Origin: Legionella massiliensis
GTDB lineage: Bacteria; Pseudomonadota; Gammaproteobacteria; Legionellales; Legionellaceae
Assembly: GCF_000756815.1 (NCBI RefSeq)
Contig: NZ_CCVW01000004.1
Span: 620,001 to 684,000 of the forward strand
Length of the DNA: 64,000 nt
Direction of reading: 5' to 3'
The stretch's first letter is position 1. The number at the start of each line of letters is the position of its first letter. Positions 1 to 10,009 of this stretch are shown here, piece by piece. The notes below the pieces were generated by a model. The model was not told the origin of the DNA, searched no databases, and was given only the letters and a program-made list of their open reading frames with translations. Made by a program: the position numbers and the translations under genes.

Positions 1-60
1 ATACCTATTAACGAGTCAGAATTATTTCGTTAATAAAGATTAACATTGGGGAACTAAAGA

Positions 61-177
61 GTGAGCAAAAATATGAATACTAAAAAAACCATGAAAAAAA
101 AACCACTAAAGACACTTATTGAGAAAAGAGCAGCTAAAAAGGTAAAAAAGAATAATTCTTTCTTAATAAGCGACTAA
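61..177 (+). CDS. Small lysine-rich hypothetical protein
   Basis: A GTG-started frame of 38 codons ends in TAA at 175-177. A purine-rich GGGGAACTAAAGA lies directly upstream and could serve as a ribosome binding site. The product is strongly basic, with about a third lysine and runs such as KKTMKKKPLK, and no hydrophobic segment. Internal ATG codons at 73 and 91 are alternative starts. I recognise no family; the basic composition would fit nucleic-acid binding, but that is only inference. Its small size and low complexity make it possible that this is not a gene. Confidence 0.35.
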   Translation: MSKNMNTKKTMKKKPLKTLIEKRAAKKVKKNNSFLISD

Positions 178-231
178 TAGAGCAAACAGACCATCTAGAA
201 TATTTTTTTATACAATAACTATTTTCTATTT

Positions 232-550
232 ATGACCTCTATATTTTTAATTGGCTATATCACAGGACTTCTTTATACCTGTTGTTCTTTTGCGAGCATT
301 CTTGTAGCAATATGCGTCATGGCGCTATGAGCGGTTTTATAGCGGGTATGGGGCATGCTGTTTCGCAGGTTGTTTGAGTAACTATTGCAATTGGCGCTTT
401 GGGCTTTATTAGAGCTTGAGATTCGTCATTATAGGCTCATAGCCGCGGCTCTATTTTTCACTTTGGGAATTATTTTTTTAATCAAGAAACTACAAGAAAT
501 GCCTAATAAATTGGCAAATCAACTGAACTATGCATTTATTGCAAACAAAT
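232..550 (+). pseudogene. Decayed LysE/RhtB-like transporter remnant
   Basis: No single frame is open, but consecutive frames give hydrophobic stretches in the order expected of a LysE-type exporter. The first, from the ATG at 232, is MTSIFLIGYITGLL. After a frame change near 310 comes RHGAMSGFIAGMGHAVSQVV, followed by an in-frame TGA and VTIAIGALGFI. Near 440 another frame gives AAALFFTLGIIFLIKKLQE. The second piece resembles the LysE-family stretch after the first helix, where a small-residue-rich GxxxGxG helix follows a conserved basic residue. Several frameshifts and stops mean it cannot make a full transporter. The family assignment is by eye. Confidence 0.5.
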
Positions 551-558
551 GGTGAGTC

Positions 559-588
559 TAAGCCCTTCTTTGCAAAAAGAAGGGCTTA
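559..588. terminator. Stem-loop downstream of erpA
   Basis: A 13-bp perfect inverted repeat (arms 559-571 and 576-588) with a 4-nt loop sits just past the stop codon of erpA. Neither side has a strong T run beyond the A/T pairs in the stem, so it may be a weak terminator or an mRNA 3' stabiliser. Confidence 0.5.
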
Positions 589-592
589 GATG

Positions 593-1012
593 TTATTCAT
601 CAATTGTTTCGTCATCATTCATCTCTTCATCATCGTCACCCATACTAAACGATGAACCACAACCACAGGTTGTTTTGGCGTTAGGGTTACGGATAACAAA
701 CTGCGCACCCTGAATGTTTTCAACATAATCAATTTCGGCATCATTCAGATATTGATAGCTCATGGAATCAACTAAGAGCTTGACCGTAGATTCGCCATTC
801 GAACAAGCTTGTTCAATAACGGTATCATCGTCCTGAATTTTATCATCAAAGGTAAAACCGTATTGGAAGCCAGAACAGCCGCCGCCAGTGACAAAGACAC
901 GTAAGTTTAAGAGGGGATTTTCTTCTTCAGCAATCAAAGAGGCAACTTTATCAGCTGCGCTAACTGAAAAGTAAATACCCTCAGCAATAGGGGATGCATT
1001 AACTGCACTCAT
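593..1012 (-). CDS. erpA: A-type iron-sulfur cluster insertion protein ErpA
   Basis: This 139-residue protein belongs to the HesB/IscA/ErpA A-type carriers, which pass Fe-S clusters to apo-enzymes in the cytosol. The three cluster-binding cysteines are in the canonical places: C46 in GGGCSGFQY, and C116 and C118 in the C-terminal CGCGSSF. ErpA is preferred over IscA because the gene stands alone, away from any isc operon. The acidic tail after residue 122 ([14 protein letters not shown]) is longer than in E. coli ErpA. The gene lies 39 nt downstream of mnmA on the same strand and may be read with it. MnmA thiolation itself depends on the cysteine desulfurase pathway, so a shared sulfur theme is plausible. 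Confidence 0.93.
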   Translation of the reverse strand: MSAVNASPIAEGIYFSVSAADKVASLIAEEENPLLNLRVFVTGGGCSGFQYGFTFDDKIQDDDTVIEQACSNGESTVKLLVDSMSYQYLNDAEIDYVENIQGAQFVIRNPNAKTTCGCGSSFSMGDDDEEMNDDETIDE

Positions 1013-1051
1013 AGGAACTCCAAAATATAATTAATCGTCTTTACTATTATT

Positions 1052-2125
1052 CTAGCGAATAATTTGTTCTATTGTTGCACCACCAAGGCAGAGATTCTTA
1101 TCATAGAACACAATATATTGTCCTGGTGTTACCGCACGTTGCAGATTAGAAAACATAACATAATGTTGCCCGTTGCTTTCAGGAGATACTACACAAGCTT
1201 GCTCTGGCTGGCGATATCTTGTTTTGGCAAAACAGGTCAGAGGTAAATTGTCATGATTATCAACCAACCAATGAATCGGCCCGCAAATAAGCCCCTGCGA
1301 ATAGAGCATGGGATGCTGATTCCCCTGGGCAACTACCAAGACATTATTCTCAATGTCTTTATCAACGACATACCAAGGGTCTTCACTGGAATCATGTCGT
1401 CCACCGATACCCAGGCCTTGACGCTGCCCATAGGTATAATACATAAGACCATCATGCTGACCTATAGGGTCACCAGTACTCGTTTTAATTTCGCCGGGCT
1501 TGGCAAGAATAAACTCTTTTAGAAAGGACTTAAAGCGCTTCTCGCCAATAAAGCAGATACCTGTAGAGTCTTTTTTATCATGAGTAATTAAGCCAAGCTC
1601 TTTGGCAAATTCTCTAATTTGTGCCTTTTGATAATCGCCAATTGGAAAAAGTGTTTTGGATAAAGCAGTCGGCTCAACGGCATGTAGAAAATATGTTTGG
1701 TCTTTTTCTCTATCCTTCGCTTTAAGCAATTCGCCATTACGAACCTTGGCATAATGGCCCGTGGCAATATAATCAGCTCCCAGGCTCATAGCATGATTTA
1801 AAAAAGCGTTAAATTTGATTTCCTTATTACATAGTACATCAGGATTGGGTGTGCGTCCTTTTTCATATTCATGGAGAAAATAACTAAATACCCGATCCCA
1901 GTATTCCTGTGAAAAATTGATAGTGTGCAGAGGGATTCGAAGTTTATTACACACCGCTTGAGCATCAGCAAGATCGTTGGCTGCAGCACAATAACCATCC
2001 GAATCATCCTGTTCCCAATTCTTCATGAACAAACCTTCAACCTGATAGCCTTCTTCACGAAGAAGCCAGGCTGCAACAGAAGAATCAACCCCACCTGACA
2101 TGCCAATAATCACTTTAGCTTTCAT
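1052..2125 (-). CDS. mnmA: tRNA-specific 2-thiouridylase MnmA
   Basis: MnmA adenylates and thiolates U34 of tRNAs for Lys, Glu and Gln, the s2U part of mnm5s2U. The 357-residue length is usual. The PP-loop SGGVDSS is at residues 10-16, the catalytic cysteine is C99 (NPDVLCN), and the cysteine that carries the persulfide is C191 (STGICFIGE). The tRNA-binding GHYAKV segment follows residue 122. The start codon at 2125 gives the standard N-terminus. It is the first gene of a minus-strand pair with erpA and is divergent from the yceD operon. Confidence 0.97.
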   Translation of the reverse strand: MKAKVIIGMSGGVDSSVAAWLLREEGYQVEGLFMKNWEQDDSDGYCAAANDLADAQAVCNKLRIPLHTINFSQEYWDRVFSYFLHEYEKGRTPNPDVLCNKEIKFNAFLNHAMSLGADYIATGHYAKVRNGELLKAKDREKDQTYFLHAVEPTALSKTLFPIGDYQKAQIREFAKELGLITHDKKDSTGICFIGEKRFKSFLKEFILAKPGEIKTSTGDPIGQHDGLMYYTYGQRQGLGIGGRHDSSEDPWYVVDKDIENNVLVVAQGNQHPMLYSQGLICGPIHWLVDNHDNLPLTCFAKTRYRQPEQACVVSPESNGQHYVMFSNLQRAVTPGQYIVFYDKNLCLGGATIEQIIR

Positions 2126-2203
2126 AAAATATAAAAATGTATAAAAAAAAAGCTATTTTACGTTATAATAGAATATTTTGAAATCTCATTTTGTTATTAT
2201 TAG

Positions 2204-2314
2204 GTAATAGGTTAGCTGCGTCACCCAAACAAAGAGCGAGCAAGATTGACACCGTGCCATATTCAAGAGATCCTTCGCTTCGCTCTGGATGACGGAACCT
2301 AAGAGACCTATTGC
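2204..2314. repeat. Short MITE-like repeat with GTAATAGGT ends
   Basis: The stretch begins GTAATAGGTTA and ends with the inverted GACCTATTGC. Inside is one half of a palindromic motif (AGATCCTTCGCTTCGCTC then GGATGACGG) that recurs near 39.9, 56.1 and 58.9 kb. It lies between mnmA and yceD and codes for nothing visible. Confidence 0.65.
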
Positions 2315-2353
2315 GAACGCGGTAACGGAGATTTAATAAAGGCTATAAATATT

Positions 2354-2779
2354 ATGTTAATAAATCTAAAAAGCAGCGCAACAATGGCTGAGCCATCAAG
2401 TGTTACAGTTGAGCTTAGTGAGCGGTTACCTGTTTATGTAAGCTCTCCTTGCTCAGTAAATTGTCAGTATAAGGTGAAAGCATTTAAGGATTACTACTTG
2501 ATTACACTGCAAATTGACTCCTTCCTACCTCTGACTTGCCAACGCTGTCTTGGTGAATTTACTCATCATTATAAAAACCAGACCGAGTTAGCAATCTGCG
2601 ATTCAGAGGAAACCGCTGAAAGGATGATGAGTGAACATGAGTGCCTGGTTGCTACATATCAGGTTGATTTGCAGGAATTGCTAACCGATGATTTACATCT
2701 TTATGCCCCTGCATTTCACTCTAATATGAGTGATTGTGATCATGAAATCGATAAATTTATACACGTAGAAACAGAATAA
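2354..2779 (+). CDS. yceD: YceD family protein (DUF177)
   Basis: A 141-residue protein of the YceD/DUF177 family, typically encoded just upstream of rpmF in bacteria and linked to 23S rRNA or ribosome maturation. The family's CxxC pair is visible as LTCQRCLGEF near residue 60, and the acidic C-terminal DDLHLYAP segment is also typical. It is about 30 residues shorter than E. coli YceD. It is first in the block leading to rpmF, plsX and the fab genes. The start is uncertain: ATG at 2354, or the internal ATG at 2384. Confidence 0.85.
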   Translation: MLINLKSSATMAEPSSVTVELSERLPVYVSSPCSVNCQYKVKAFKDYYLITLQIDSFLPLTCQRCLGEFTHHYKNQTELAICDSEETAERMMSEHECLVATYQVDLQELLTDDLHLYAPAFHSNMSDCDHEIDKFIHVETE

Positions 2780-2807
2780 AATCATAAAATATTCTCTAAG
2801 ACTTGGA

Positions 2808-2828
2808 TTACCGAGAAAAAATCGGTAA
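2808..2828 (+). other. Small hairpin ahead of rpmF
   Basis: TTACCGA and TCGGTAA form a 7-bp stem around an A-rich loop in the 90-nt gap between yceD and rpmF. The following run is not a clear T tract, so it is more likely a processing or leader structure than a terminator. Its function is unknown. Confidence 0.3.
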
Positions 2829-2869
2829 TATTCCGCCCCAACAAATGCAAATTGTTTAGGAGTAATACA

Positions 2870-3064
2870 ATGGCCGTACAACAAAATAAGAAATCACGTT
2901 CACGACGTGATATGCGTCGTTCCCACGATGCTTTAACCAAACCAACTTTATCAGTTGATGCAACTACAGGTGAGACTCATCGCCGTCATCACATCACAGA
3001 AGATGGTTACTATCGTGGTCGTAAAGTGATAGATACTGATAATGTTTACGAAGAACAAGAGTAA
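2870..3064 (+). CDS. rpmF: 50S ribosomal protein bL32
   Basis: A 64-residue basic protein starting [20 protein letters not shown], the hallmark N-terminus of bL32, which binds 23S rRNA in the large subunit. The upstream TTTAGGAGT is a good ribosome binding site for the ATG at 2870, so the in-frame ATG 18 nt earlier is rejected. No CxxC zinc motif is present, as in the usual gammaproteobacterial form. It is followed after 5 nt by plsX, the widespread rpmF-plsX arrangement. Confidence 0.97.
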   Translation: MAVQQNKKSRSRRDMRRSHDALTKPTLSVDATTGETHRRHHITEDGYYRGRKVIDTDNVYEEQE

Positions 3065-3069
3065 TTCGC

Positions 3070-4098
3070 TTGAAAAACATCACCATTGCAATTGATGCGA
3101 TGGGTGGGGATCATGGTTTAAACGTTGTGATTCCTGCTTGTGTCCGTGCAGCTCGACACAACCCTGATTTGAAGTTGTTGTTAGTTGGTGATCAGAGTCA
3201 GGTGACCTCGTATCTTAAAAAACTAGGCGCTTCTAGTAATAATCAATTTACCGTCGTTCATGCCTCGGAGATTGTCACTATGGATGAGTTGCCATCGCAT
3301 GCGATGCGCAACAAAAAAGATTCTTCCATGCGTGTGGCAATTAACCTTGTCAAAGAAGGGCGGGCTCAAGCCTGTGTGAGTGCTGGTAATACTGGTGCTC
3401 TCATGGCTACAGCTCGTTTTGTATTGAAAACCCTACCAGGAATTGACCGCCCAGCGATTATTGCGGAGTTACCTACTTTACAAGGTAGAACTCGTGTTAT
3501 TGATCTTGGCGCTAATGTTGATTCTTGTGCCGAGCATCTGTTCCAGTTTGCTGTTATGGGATCGGCATTGATCCAAGCTGTTGATAAAAAAGATAAACCC
3601 AGGATAGCTGTACTTAATATCGGGGTAGAGGAAATAAAAGGCAATGATCAGGTCAAACGCACCGCACACATGCTTGCAGAGTGCAATCTTATGAACTATG
3701 TAGGCTATGTTGAGGGCGATCATTTCTACTCAGGTGAAGTTGATCTTGTCGTTTGCGATGGTTTTGTTGGTAATGTTGCCTTAAAAGCAAGTGAAGGCCT
3801 TGCAAAATTAATGCTTTCGGGATTAAAAGAGTCTTTTACCAGGAATGCCTTTGCAAAATTGGCTGGGTTTGTTGCTATGCCTGCTTTAGGGCATCTTAAA
3901 AAGCGCATGGATCCCGCCCGTTATAATGGCGCTACCTTATTGGGCTTAAATGGTGTTGTTATTAAAAGTCATGGTGGGGCGACAGAACTTGCATTTCAAA
4001 ATGCAATTGAACAAGCCATGCTGCAAGTTAGGAATAATGTGATCGATTTGGTAAGAGATCAAATAACCGATTTTATAAATCAAGGCTTGTTATTATGA
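3070..4098 (+). CDS. plsX: Phosphate acyltransferase PlsX
   Basis: PlsX makes acyl-phosphate from acyl-ACP, feeding glycerol-3-phosphate acylation in phospholipid synthesis. The 342-residue product starts with a TTG codon and shows the family's opening [21 protein letters not shown] near residue 102 and the conserved [12 protein letters not shown] near 228. The TTG lies only 5 nt past the rpmF stop, and its stop overlaps the fabH start by 4 nt (ATGA), so translation is probably coupled. It acts as a peripheral membrane enzyme. Confidence 0.96.
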   Translation: MKNITIAIDAMGGDHGLNVVIPACVRAARHNPDLKLLLVGDQSQVTSYLKKLGASSNNQFTVVHASEIVTMDELPSHAMRNKKDSSMRVAINLVKEGRAQACVSAGNTGALMATARFVLKTLPGIDRPAIIAELPTLQGRTRVIDLGANVDSCAEHLFQFAVMGSALIQAVDKKDKPRIAVLNIGVEEIKGNDQVKRTAHMLAECNLMNYVGYVEGDHFYSGEVDLVVCDGFVGNVALKASEGLAKLMLSGLKESFTRNAFAKLAGFVAMPALGHLKKRMDPARYNGATLLGLNGVVIKSHGGATELAFQNAIEQAMLQVRNNVIDLVRDQITDFINQGLLL

Positions 4099-5048
4099 AA
4101 AATGCCGTTATAAATGGAACTGGCAGTTATTTACCTGAGAAATCAGTATCTAACCAGGATTTGGAATCTACTCTTGAAACTAGCCATGAATGGATTTTAT
4201 CAAGAACAGGTATAGCCAGTAGGCATATAGCATCTGAGCATGAAACCACTTCATATATGGCATGCCAAGCTGCAATCAAAGCTATTGAAGCTTCAAATAT
4301 TGACGCTGAAGAACTTGATTTGATATTGGTTGCTACTTGCACACCCAATCATTTTTTCCCAAGCATGGCTTGTCACGTACAAAAAGCACTTAAGATAACC
4401 CGTCCTATCCCAGCTTTTGATGTTGGCGCAGCATGCAGTGGTTTTGTCTATGCAATGGATGTTGCGAAGCAATATATAACCTCCGGTACTGCAAAGCATG
4501 TTTTGGTGATAGGTAGCGAATCCATGTCGCGGGCTTTAGATTGGACTGATCGTTCAACCTGCGTGTTATTTGGTGATGGTGCTGGTGCGCTTGTTTTAAG
4601 TGCCAGTGATACACCAGGTATTCTTGCTAGTACTGTTCATGCCTTACATGACGATAATGCGTTGCTTACCTATCCTAATTTTGCAACTGACACAAAAAAA
4701 GCCTTTATTGGTATGAGTGGTCATGAGGTTTTCAAGCTGGCTGTTAATATCATGGGCGATCTTGTTGATGAAGTTCTACAACTCTGCCATTTACAGAAAT
4801 CAGATATTAATTGGTTAGTTCCTCATCAAGCAAATATTCGAATTATCCAAGGTATAGCAAAAAAATTAAATCTACCTATGTCTCAAGTTATTGTCACAAT
4901 AGAGAAACAGGGTAATACCTCGGCAGCTTCAATACCTTTGGCATTAGATTACTCTATTCGCGAGCACCGAATTAAACGAGGTGATTTATTGTTAATAGAG
5001 TCTTTCGGTGGCGGAATGACTTGGGGCGCTATGGTAGTGCGGTATTAA
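4095..5048 (+). CDS. fabH: 3-oxoacyl-ACP synthase III FabH
   Basis: FabH condenses acetyl-CoA with malonyl-ACP to start each fatty-acid chain. The 317-residue protein carries the thiolase-fold catalytic triad C114 (GAACSGF), H244 (VPHQAN) and N274 (GNTSAAS), at spacing close to E. coli FabH. The start overlaps the plsX stop. The C-terminus ends in the usual FGGGMTWGA. Part of the type II fatty-acid synthesis block. Confidence 0.97.
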   Translation: MKNAVINGTGSYLPEKSVSNQDLESTLETSHEWILSRTGIASRHIASEHETTSYMACQAAIKAIEASNIDAEELDLILVATCTPNHFFPSMACHVQKALKITRPIPAFDVGAACSGFVYAMDVAKQYITSGTAKHVLVIGSESMSRALDWTDRSTCVLFGDGAGALVLSASDTPGILASTVHALHDDNALLTYPNFATDTKKAFIGMSGHEVFKLAVNIMGDLVDEVLQLCHLQKSDINWLVPHQANIRIIQGIAKKLNLPMSQVIVTIEKQGNTSAASIPLALDYSIREHRIKRGDLLLIESFGGGMTWGAMVVRY

Positions 5049-5070
5049 GTTTGTTGGAGTGTAGATAGAC

Positions 5071-6021
5071 ATGACTAATTTATCTTTTGTATTCCCCGGT
5101 CAAGGTTCCCAGTTTGTAGGTATGCTGGCAGGCCTTGCAGAGCGTTATTCTTTAATAACCGACCATTTTTCGCTTGTTTCTGACCGAGTTGGCTATGACT
5201 TGTGGCAATTGGTGCAAGAAGGGCCTGAGTCTAAGTTAAATCAGACAGAGCATACACAGGTTGCAATGCTTACTGCTGATGTTGCTATTTATAGCCTATT
5301 AAAAAAATTGGGGACTGGTCCTGCAAAAATGATGGCTGGCCACAGTTTAGGCGAATATGCAGCACTTGTCTGTGCAGAAGCAATTAGCCTATCTGATGCT
5401 GCTGAATTAGTTGCCAAACGTGGACATCTTATGCAGAAAACTGTTCCTTTAGGACAAGGAGCAATGGCTGCAATCGTTGGTATGACTGATGAGCAAGTAG
5501 AAGATATTTGTATGCAGGCAAGTTCAGCAAATTCCAGAGTTACACCTGCAAACTATAATGCCATTGGCCAGATCGTTATTGCAGGCCATACAAGCGCTGT
5601 TGAACAAGCAGTCAAAATTGCTGACGAAGCCGGTGCTCGTTTAGCTAAAATTATTCCAGTGAGTGTTCCATGCCACTGCCCATTACTAAAAGATGCTGCT
5701 CAAGCTTTTGAAGAAGACCTTGCTAAAGCAAACTTTAAAGTGCCAACAACAGCAGTCATCTCAAATGTCGACCTAAGCATTTACAAGACAGCAGATCAAA
5801 TGCGTATCCTGCTCAAAGAACAACTTTTCTTACCCGTTCGCTGGGTTGAAACTATTCAGCTCATGAAGAAAAACGGTATCAGCTCTGTAATTGAATGTGG
5901 GCCTGGCAAGGTATTAAGTGGATTAATAAAACGGATTGAGCGCGACTTGAGTACATCTAGCGTTAATGATACAGCTAGTTTAGACCAAGTATTAGAGCAA
6001 ATGTCCGTTAGTGAAGTATAG
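5071..6021 (+). CDS. fabD: Malonyl-CoA:ACP transacylase FabD
   Basis: FabD moves malonyl from CoA to ACP, giving the extender unit for FabH and FabF. The 316 residues include the oxyanion-forming FPGQGSQ at 8-14, the nucleophile S92 in GHSLGEYAAL, and the histidine partner H202. At the last site the usual PFHS is VPCHCP, a mild variation. It lies 22 nt after fabH, and GGAGT upstream supports the start at 5071. Confidence 0.96.
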   Translation: MTNLSFVFPGQGSQFVGMLAGLAERYSLITDHFSLVSDRVGYDLWQLVQEGPESKLNQTEHTQVAMLTADVAIYSLLKKLGTGPAKMMAGHSLGEYAALVCAEAISLSDAAELVAKRGHLMQKTVPLGQGAMAAIVGMTDEQVEDICMQASSANSRVTPANYNAIGQIVIAGHTSAVEQAVKIADEAGARLAKIIPVSVPCHCPLLKDAAQAFEEDLAKANFKVPTTAVISNVDLSIYKTADQMRILLKEQLFLPVRWVETIQLMKKNGISSVIECGPGKVLSGLIKRIERDLSTSSVNDTASLDQVLEQMSVSEV

Positions 6022-6040
6022 AATTAATAAGGATCTTTTG

Positions 6041-6787
6041 ATGACAAACTTACAAGATAAGATAGTTTTAGTTACTGGAGCAAGTAGAGGAATTGGCAAG
6101 GCTATTGCTTTAAACCTCGCCAAAAAAGGTGCCTATGTTATTGGTACAGCAACCTCAACACAAGGTGCTGAGTCCATTAGCGCTTCATTTAATGAAGAAC
6201 AAGTTAGTGGTGAAGGCATTGTTTTAGATGTAACGTCCAAGGAAGCTGTTGAAAACTTGATGACTGACCTCTCTGATCGAGGAAAACTACCCTCTATTCT
6301 CGTTAATAACGCAGGTATAACTTGCGACAATTTGCTACTAAGAATGGATGATGAAGAGTGGTATAAAGTTATAGAGACTAATTTAAATGCTATATTTAGA
6401 TTAACTAAGGCTTGCATTAAACCAATGTTTAGGGCTCGCTGGGGACGGATAATTAGCGTAGGTTCAGTAGTAGGGTCTAGTGGTAATTCTGGTCAGACTA
6501 ACTATACTGCTGCGAAAGCAGGGGTTGTCGGGTTTAGTAAATCTCTTGCTCAAGAAATAGCAAGTCGTGGAATTACTGTCAATGTTGTAGCTCCTGGATT
6601 TATTGATACAGATATGACAAGCTCGCTACCTGATATGGTAAAGGAAGAAATGCTTCGACGTATTCCTATGAAGCGATTAGGTAGTACTGAAGATATTGCT
6701 GAAACAGTTGCCTTTTTGGCCTCTGACAGTGCAAATTATATTACAGGGGAAACCATTCATGTGAATGGTGGTATGTACATGGATTAA
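6041..6787 (+). CDS. fabG: 3-oxoacyl-ACP reductase FabG
   Basis: FabG is the NADPH-dependent reductase of fatty-acid elongation, a classical short-chain dehydrogenase of 248 residues. The cofactor motif GASRGIG is at 13-19, the NNAG motif at 89-92, and the catalytic S142, Y155 and K159 are all present. The start at 6041 (MTNLQDK) has AAGGAT upstream and matches FabG length; the longer reading from 6011 would overlap fabD and add ten unrelated residues. Confidence 0.96.
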   Translation: MTNLQDKIVLVTGASRGIGKAIALNLAKKGAYVIGTATSTQGAESISASFNEEQVSGEGIVLDVTSKEAVENLMTDLSDRGKLPSILVNNAGITCDNLLLRMDDEEWYKVIETNLNAIFRLTKACIKPMFRARWGRIISVGSVVGSSGNSGQTNYTAAKAGVVGFSKSLAQEIASRGITVNVVAPGFIDTDMTSSLPDMVKEEMLRRIPMKRLGSTEDIAETVAFLASDSANYITGETIHVNGGMYMD

Positions 6788-6862
6788 ATGGGCTTGCGTT
6801 CTTTGAATAATTCAATAAACTAGCCTGCGTGAGATTTTTTAACCTAAGAGGAAATTCAAGTT

Positions 6863-7111
6863 ATGAGTACAGTTGAAGAACGAGTTCGCAAAATTGTTGT
6901 TGAACAGTTGGGTGTTAAAGAAGATGAGTTGAAAAATGATGCATCCTTTGTAGATGACTTGGGTGCAGACTCACTAGATACTGTTGAATTGGTAATGGCT
7001 TTGGAAGAAGAGTTTGAAACTGAAATTCCAGATGAAAAGGCTGAAAAAATTACTACAATTCAAGAAGCAATCGATTACATCGAATCAAATCTTAACAAAG
7101 AAGAAGCTTGA
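6863..7111 (+). CDS. acpP: Acyl carrier protein
   Basis: ACP carries growing acyl chains on a phosphopantetheine arm. The 82-residue, strongly acidic protein has the invariant [10 protein letters not shown] with S37 as the attachment serine. It is a few residues longer than E. coli AcpP, the extension being NLNKEEA at the C-terminus. AAGAGGAAA upstream is a strong ribosome binding site, suiting its high expected level. It sits between fabG and fabF as in most Proteobacteria. Confidence 0.97.
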   Translation: MSTVEERVRKIVVEQLGVKEDELKNDASFVDDLGADSLDTVELVMALEEEFETEIPDEKAEKITTIQEAIDYIESNLNKEEA

Positions 7112-7130
7112 TAACTTCGAGGAGCTTGCA

Positions 7131-8369
7131 TTGACTAAGCGGCGTGTTGTTGTTACTGGCATGGGGATGGTTTCCCCAGTTGGTCTAAATGTGGAACAGA
7201 GCTGGCAAAATATTTTAGCTGGTAAAAGTGGTGTAGGAATGGTTGAAGATTTTGATACCACTGATTATTCGACTAAAATCTGGGCAAAAGTTAAAAATTT
7301 TAACATTGAAGACTACGTGCCGCTTAAAGAAGCTCGTAAGATGGATCCCTTCACACAATATGGAATGGCTGCTGCTGAAGAAGCAATAGCTGATTCCGGA
7401 TTGGTTATTGATGAGAAACTTTCTACCCGCACAGGTGTTGCTGTAGGTGCCGGAATTGGAGGAATTCAAACAATTACTGCCAATCAAGATAAATTAGTAG
7501 CTGGTGGTCCTCGTAAGGTATCACCATTTTTTATCCCCGCCGGCATTATCAATATGGTGGCTGGACAGATTTCCATAAAACACAATTTGAAAGGGCCAAA
7601 TATCTCTGTTGTAACAGCTTGTACCACAGGAACTCATAATATTGGTCTTGCCGGAAGAATGATTGCCTATGGTGATGCAGACGTTATGGTTTGTGGTGGT
7701 TCTGAAATGACTACGACTCCTCTCTGTCTTGCAGGATTTTCCGCAGTACGGTCCTTATCTAAACGCAATGATGAACCTGAAAAAGCATCTCGCCCCTGGG
7801 ACAAAGACCGCGATGGCTTTGTGATGGGAGAGGGCGCTGGTATCTTAGTGCTTGAAGAGTACGAACATGCCAAGGCTCGTGGTGCAAAAATTTATGCTGA
7901 ATTAGTTGGCTTTGGTATGTCTGGTGATGCTTATCATATCACTGCTCCTGATGAGGATGCAGATGGTGCTTCACGGTCAATGAAGGCTGCAATTGACGAT
8001 GCGGGAATTGAGCCGAGCCAGGTTGACTATATTAATGCACATGGTACCTCTACTTACCTCAACGATATGAATGAGACCAAAGCAGTTAAACGAGTGTTTA
8101 AAGAACATGCTTATGAATTAGCGATGAGTTCTACCAAATCAATGACAGGTCACTTACTTGGAGCCGCAGGTGCAGTTGAAGCTATATTCAGCGTACTTGC
8201 AATTAAAGATCAGATTGCTCCTCCAACAATTAATTTGGACAATCCTGACGAAGGATGTGACTTAAATTATGTTCCGCATGAACCACAAAAGAGACGAATT
8301 GATTATGCATTATCGAATTCGCTTGGTTTTGGCGGTACTAATGGAAGTTTGTTATTTAAGCGAGTGTAG
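7131..8369 (+). CDS. fabF: 3-oxoacyl-ACP synthase II FabF
   Basis: FabF elongates acyl-ACPs by two carbons. Starting at the TTG at 7131 gives 412 residues and the standard N-terminus [11 protein letters not shown], with GAGGAG eight nt upstream. A longer in-frame reading begins inside acpP at 7014 but adds a basic stretch that is only the acpP sequence out of frame. The catalytic set is C164 (TACTTGTHN), H304 (NAHGTST) and H341 (MTGHLLG). Downstream the stop abuts mltG. Confidence 0.96.
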   Translation: MTKRRVVVTGMGMVSPVGLNVEQSWQNILAGKSGVGMVEDFDTTDYSTKIWAKVKNFNIEDYVPLKEARKMDPFTQYGMAAAEEAIADSGLVIDEKLSTRTGVAVGAGIGGIQTITANQDKLVAGGPRKVSPFFIPAGIINMVAGQISIKHNLKGPNISVVTACTTGTHNIGLAGRMIAYGDADVMVCGGSEMTTTPLCLAGFSAVRSLSKRNDEPEKASRPWDKDRDGFVMGEGAGILVLEEYEHAKARGAKIYAELVGFGMSGDAYHITAPDEDADGASRSMKAAIDDAGIEPSQVDYINAHGTSTYLNDMNETKAVKRVFKEHAYELAMSSTKSMTGHLLGAAGAVEAIFSVLAIKDQIAPPTINLDNPDEGCDLNYVPHEPQKRRIDYALSNSLGFGGTNGSLLFKRV

Positions 8370-9371
8370 ATGGCAGGTCGTCGACTTAAGTCAGTTTTGC
8401 TCTATAGTTTATTATTTGGAGTGATGGGACTTGCTTTAATCGGCTACGAGATTTACAGAATTATATCCAAACCAATGGTGATTGAGATAACAACGCCAAT
8501 CACCATTGTTGTCGATAGAAATACCACAGCAGCGTCCTTTGTACAGATGCTTCAATCGAAGCACTTAATCAAATCTAGCCGACTATTCTTAACCTTGATT
8601 CGTTTTCAAGGGCTAACACAGCGGTTAAAAGCTGGAATCTATGAAATTAAACCAGGTGAGACCGCCCAGCAGCTACTCTTCCAAGTAGAGGCAGGGAAGG
8701 TTATGGTCCGCTCTTTTCGGATTATAGAGGGCACCAACCTTAACCAGGTTATTACAAATCTACAAAATGCTCAGTATTTGAAATATAACAATAATGACTG
8801 GCAGTCTATTAGCGCTAACCATTCTAATGCAGAAGGATTGTTGCTCGCCGACACCTATAACTATGATGCTGGTTCAGAAGCTAAACCCTTGTTGAGACTG
8901 GCTAATCAAAAACTCCAAGAGTATCTGGAGCAAAGCTGGCAAAATCGTAGCCCCGGCTTGCCCTATAAATCGTCCTATGAAATGCTAGTTGCCGCATCTA
9001 TTTTGGAAAAGGAAGCTGCCTTGCCAGAGGAAAGGAAAATCATATCCGGTGTTATAATTAATCGCTTAAAGAAAAATATGCCCTTACAAATGGATCCAAC
9101 GGTTATTTATGCACTGGGGCAAAACTATACAGGCAAATTAAGCCATCAGGATATGAGCGTTAGCTCACCCTATAACACTTATGTTAATCGTGGCTTACCA
9201 CCAACCCCAATAGCGATGGTTGGCAAGGAGGCTATTGACGCTGCGGCGCATCCACAGATTAGTAATTATCTCTATTTTGTAGCGAAAGGTGATGGTTCAC
9301 ATCAATTTTCAACTACCTATGACGAACAAAAAGCAGCTATTGCACGATATCAAAACAAGAGGCCATTATGA
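8370..9371 (+). CDS. mltG: Endolytic murein transglycosylase MltG
   Basis: MltG (YceG) cuts nascent peptidoglycan strands at the inner membrane and influences glycan length. The 333-residue protein has one N-terminal membrane helix at about residues 8-27, a LysM-like region, and the YceG catalytic stretch AASILEKEAALPEERKIIS, where the first Glu of LEKEA is the expected catalytic residue. The conserved MQMDPTVIYALG-like stretch (LQMDPTVIYALG) and PYNTY motifs follow. The start codon directly follows the fabF stop and the end overlaps tmk by 4 nt. Confidence 0.95.
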   Translation: MAGRRLKSVLLYSLLFGVMGLALIGYEIYRIISKPMVIEITTPITIVVDRNTTAASFVQMLQSKHLIKSSRLFLTLIRFQGLTQRLKAGIYEIKPGETAQQLLFQVEAGKVMVRSFRIIEGTNLNQVITNLQNAQYLKYNNNDWQSISANHSNAEGLLLADTYNYDAGSEAKPLLRLANQKLQEYLEQSWQNRSPGLPYKSSYEMLVAASILEKEAALPEERKIISGVIINRLKKNMPLQMDPTVIYALGQNYTGKLSHQDMSVSSPYNTYVNRGLPPTPIAMVGKEAIDAAAHPQISNYLYFVAKGDGSHQFSTTYDEQKAAIARYQNKRPL

Positions 9372-10009
9372 GGGAGAAGGGACGTTTTATCGTCGTTGAA
9401 GGGCTTGAAGGCGCGGGTAAATCAACAGCAATCGAAACAATAAAAGAATATTTATCATCCTTTGTTCCTGAAATTATTTTAACCAGAGAACCCGGCGGGA
9501 CACGTATTGGCGAGACTGTACGCCAGCTGATCAAGGCTAAGGTGAATGGAGAAATCCTTGATAGTCGTTGTGAGTTATTACTACTTTATGCAGCAAGGGT
9601 TCAATTAGTTGAGCAAGTTATACGACCAGCACTGGCAAGAGGAGCCTGGATTCTGGCTGACCGCTTTGAGTTATCGACCTTTGCCTATCAAGGTTGGGGT
9701 AGGGGGTTGGGTACGGAAATGATTTCCGAGCTATCGAAATTTTGCCTTAACTCCTTAAAACCTGATCTGATTATCTATTTAGACATTAGTCCTGAACAAG
9801 GTTTTGAACGTGTGGTAAAACGGGGCGAAAAGGATAGAATCGAGGAGGAAGCTCTTTCTTTTTTTAATCAAGTCTACTGTGGATATCATGAAATGATTCA
9901 AAAAATGGACAATGTAGCTCTAATCGATGCTAGCCAGACCCTTGAAACAGTGCAAGAATCCATACTTAGCCAACTGAAAAGATTTTTCAATCATTATGAA
10001 ATCTCCTGA
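9368..10009 (+). CDS. tmk: Thymidylate kinase
   Basis: Tmk phosphorylates dTMP to dTDP. The 213-residue protein has the P-loop GLEGAGKST at 12-20, the dTMP-binding ADRFELSTFAYQG with DRF motif, and the conserved REPGGT near residue 40. ATGA overlap with mltG and 14-nt overlap with holB indicate a tightly packed operon of the yceG-tmk-holB-ycfH order known from E. coli. Confidence 0.96.
   Translation: MREKGRFIVVEGLEGAGKSTAIETIKEYLSSFVPEIILTREPGGTRIGETVRQLIKAKVNGEILDSRCELLLLYAARVQLVEQVIRPALARGAWILADRFELSTFAYQGWGRGLGTEMISELSKFCLNSLKPDLIIYLDISPEQGFERVVKRGEKDRIEEEALSFFNQVYCGYHEMIQKMDNVALIDASQTLETVQESILSQLKRFFNHYEIS

Noticed and set aside
7014-7130. An N-terminal extension of FabF starting inside acpP
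   Set aside because: It is only the acpP sequence in another frame, the length with the TTG at 7131 equals FabF, and GAGGAG supports that start.
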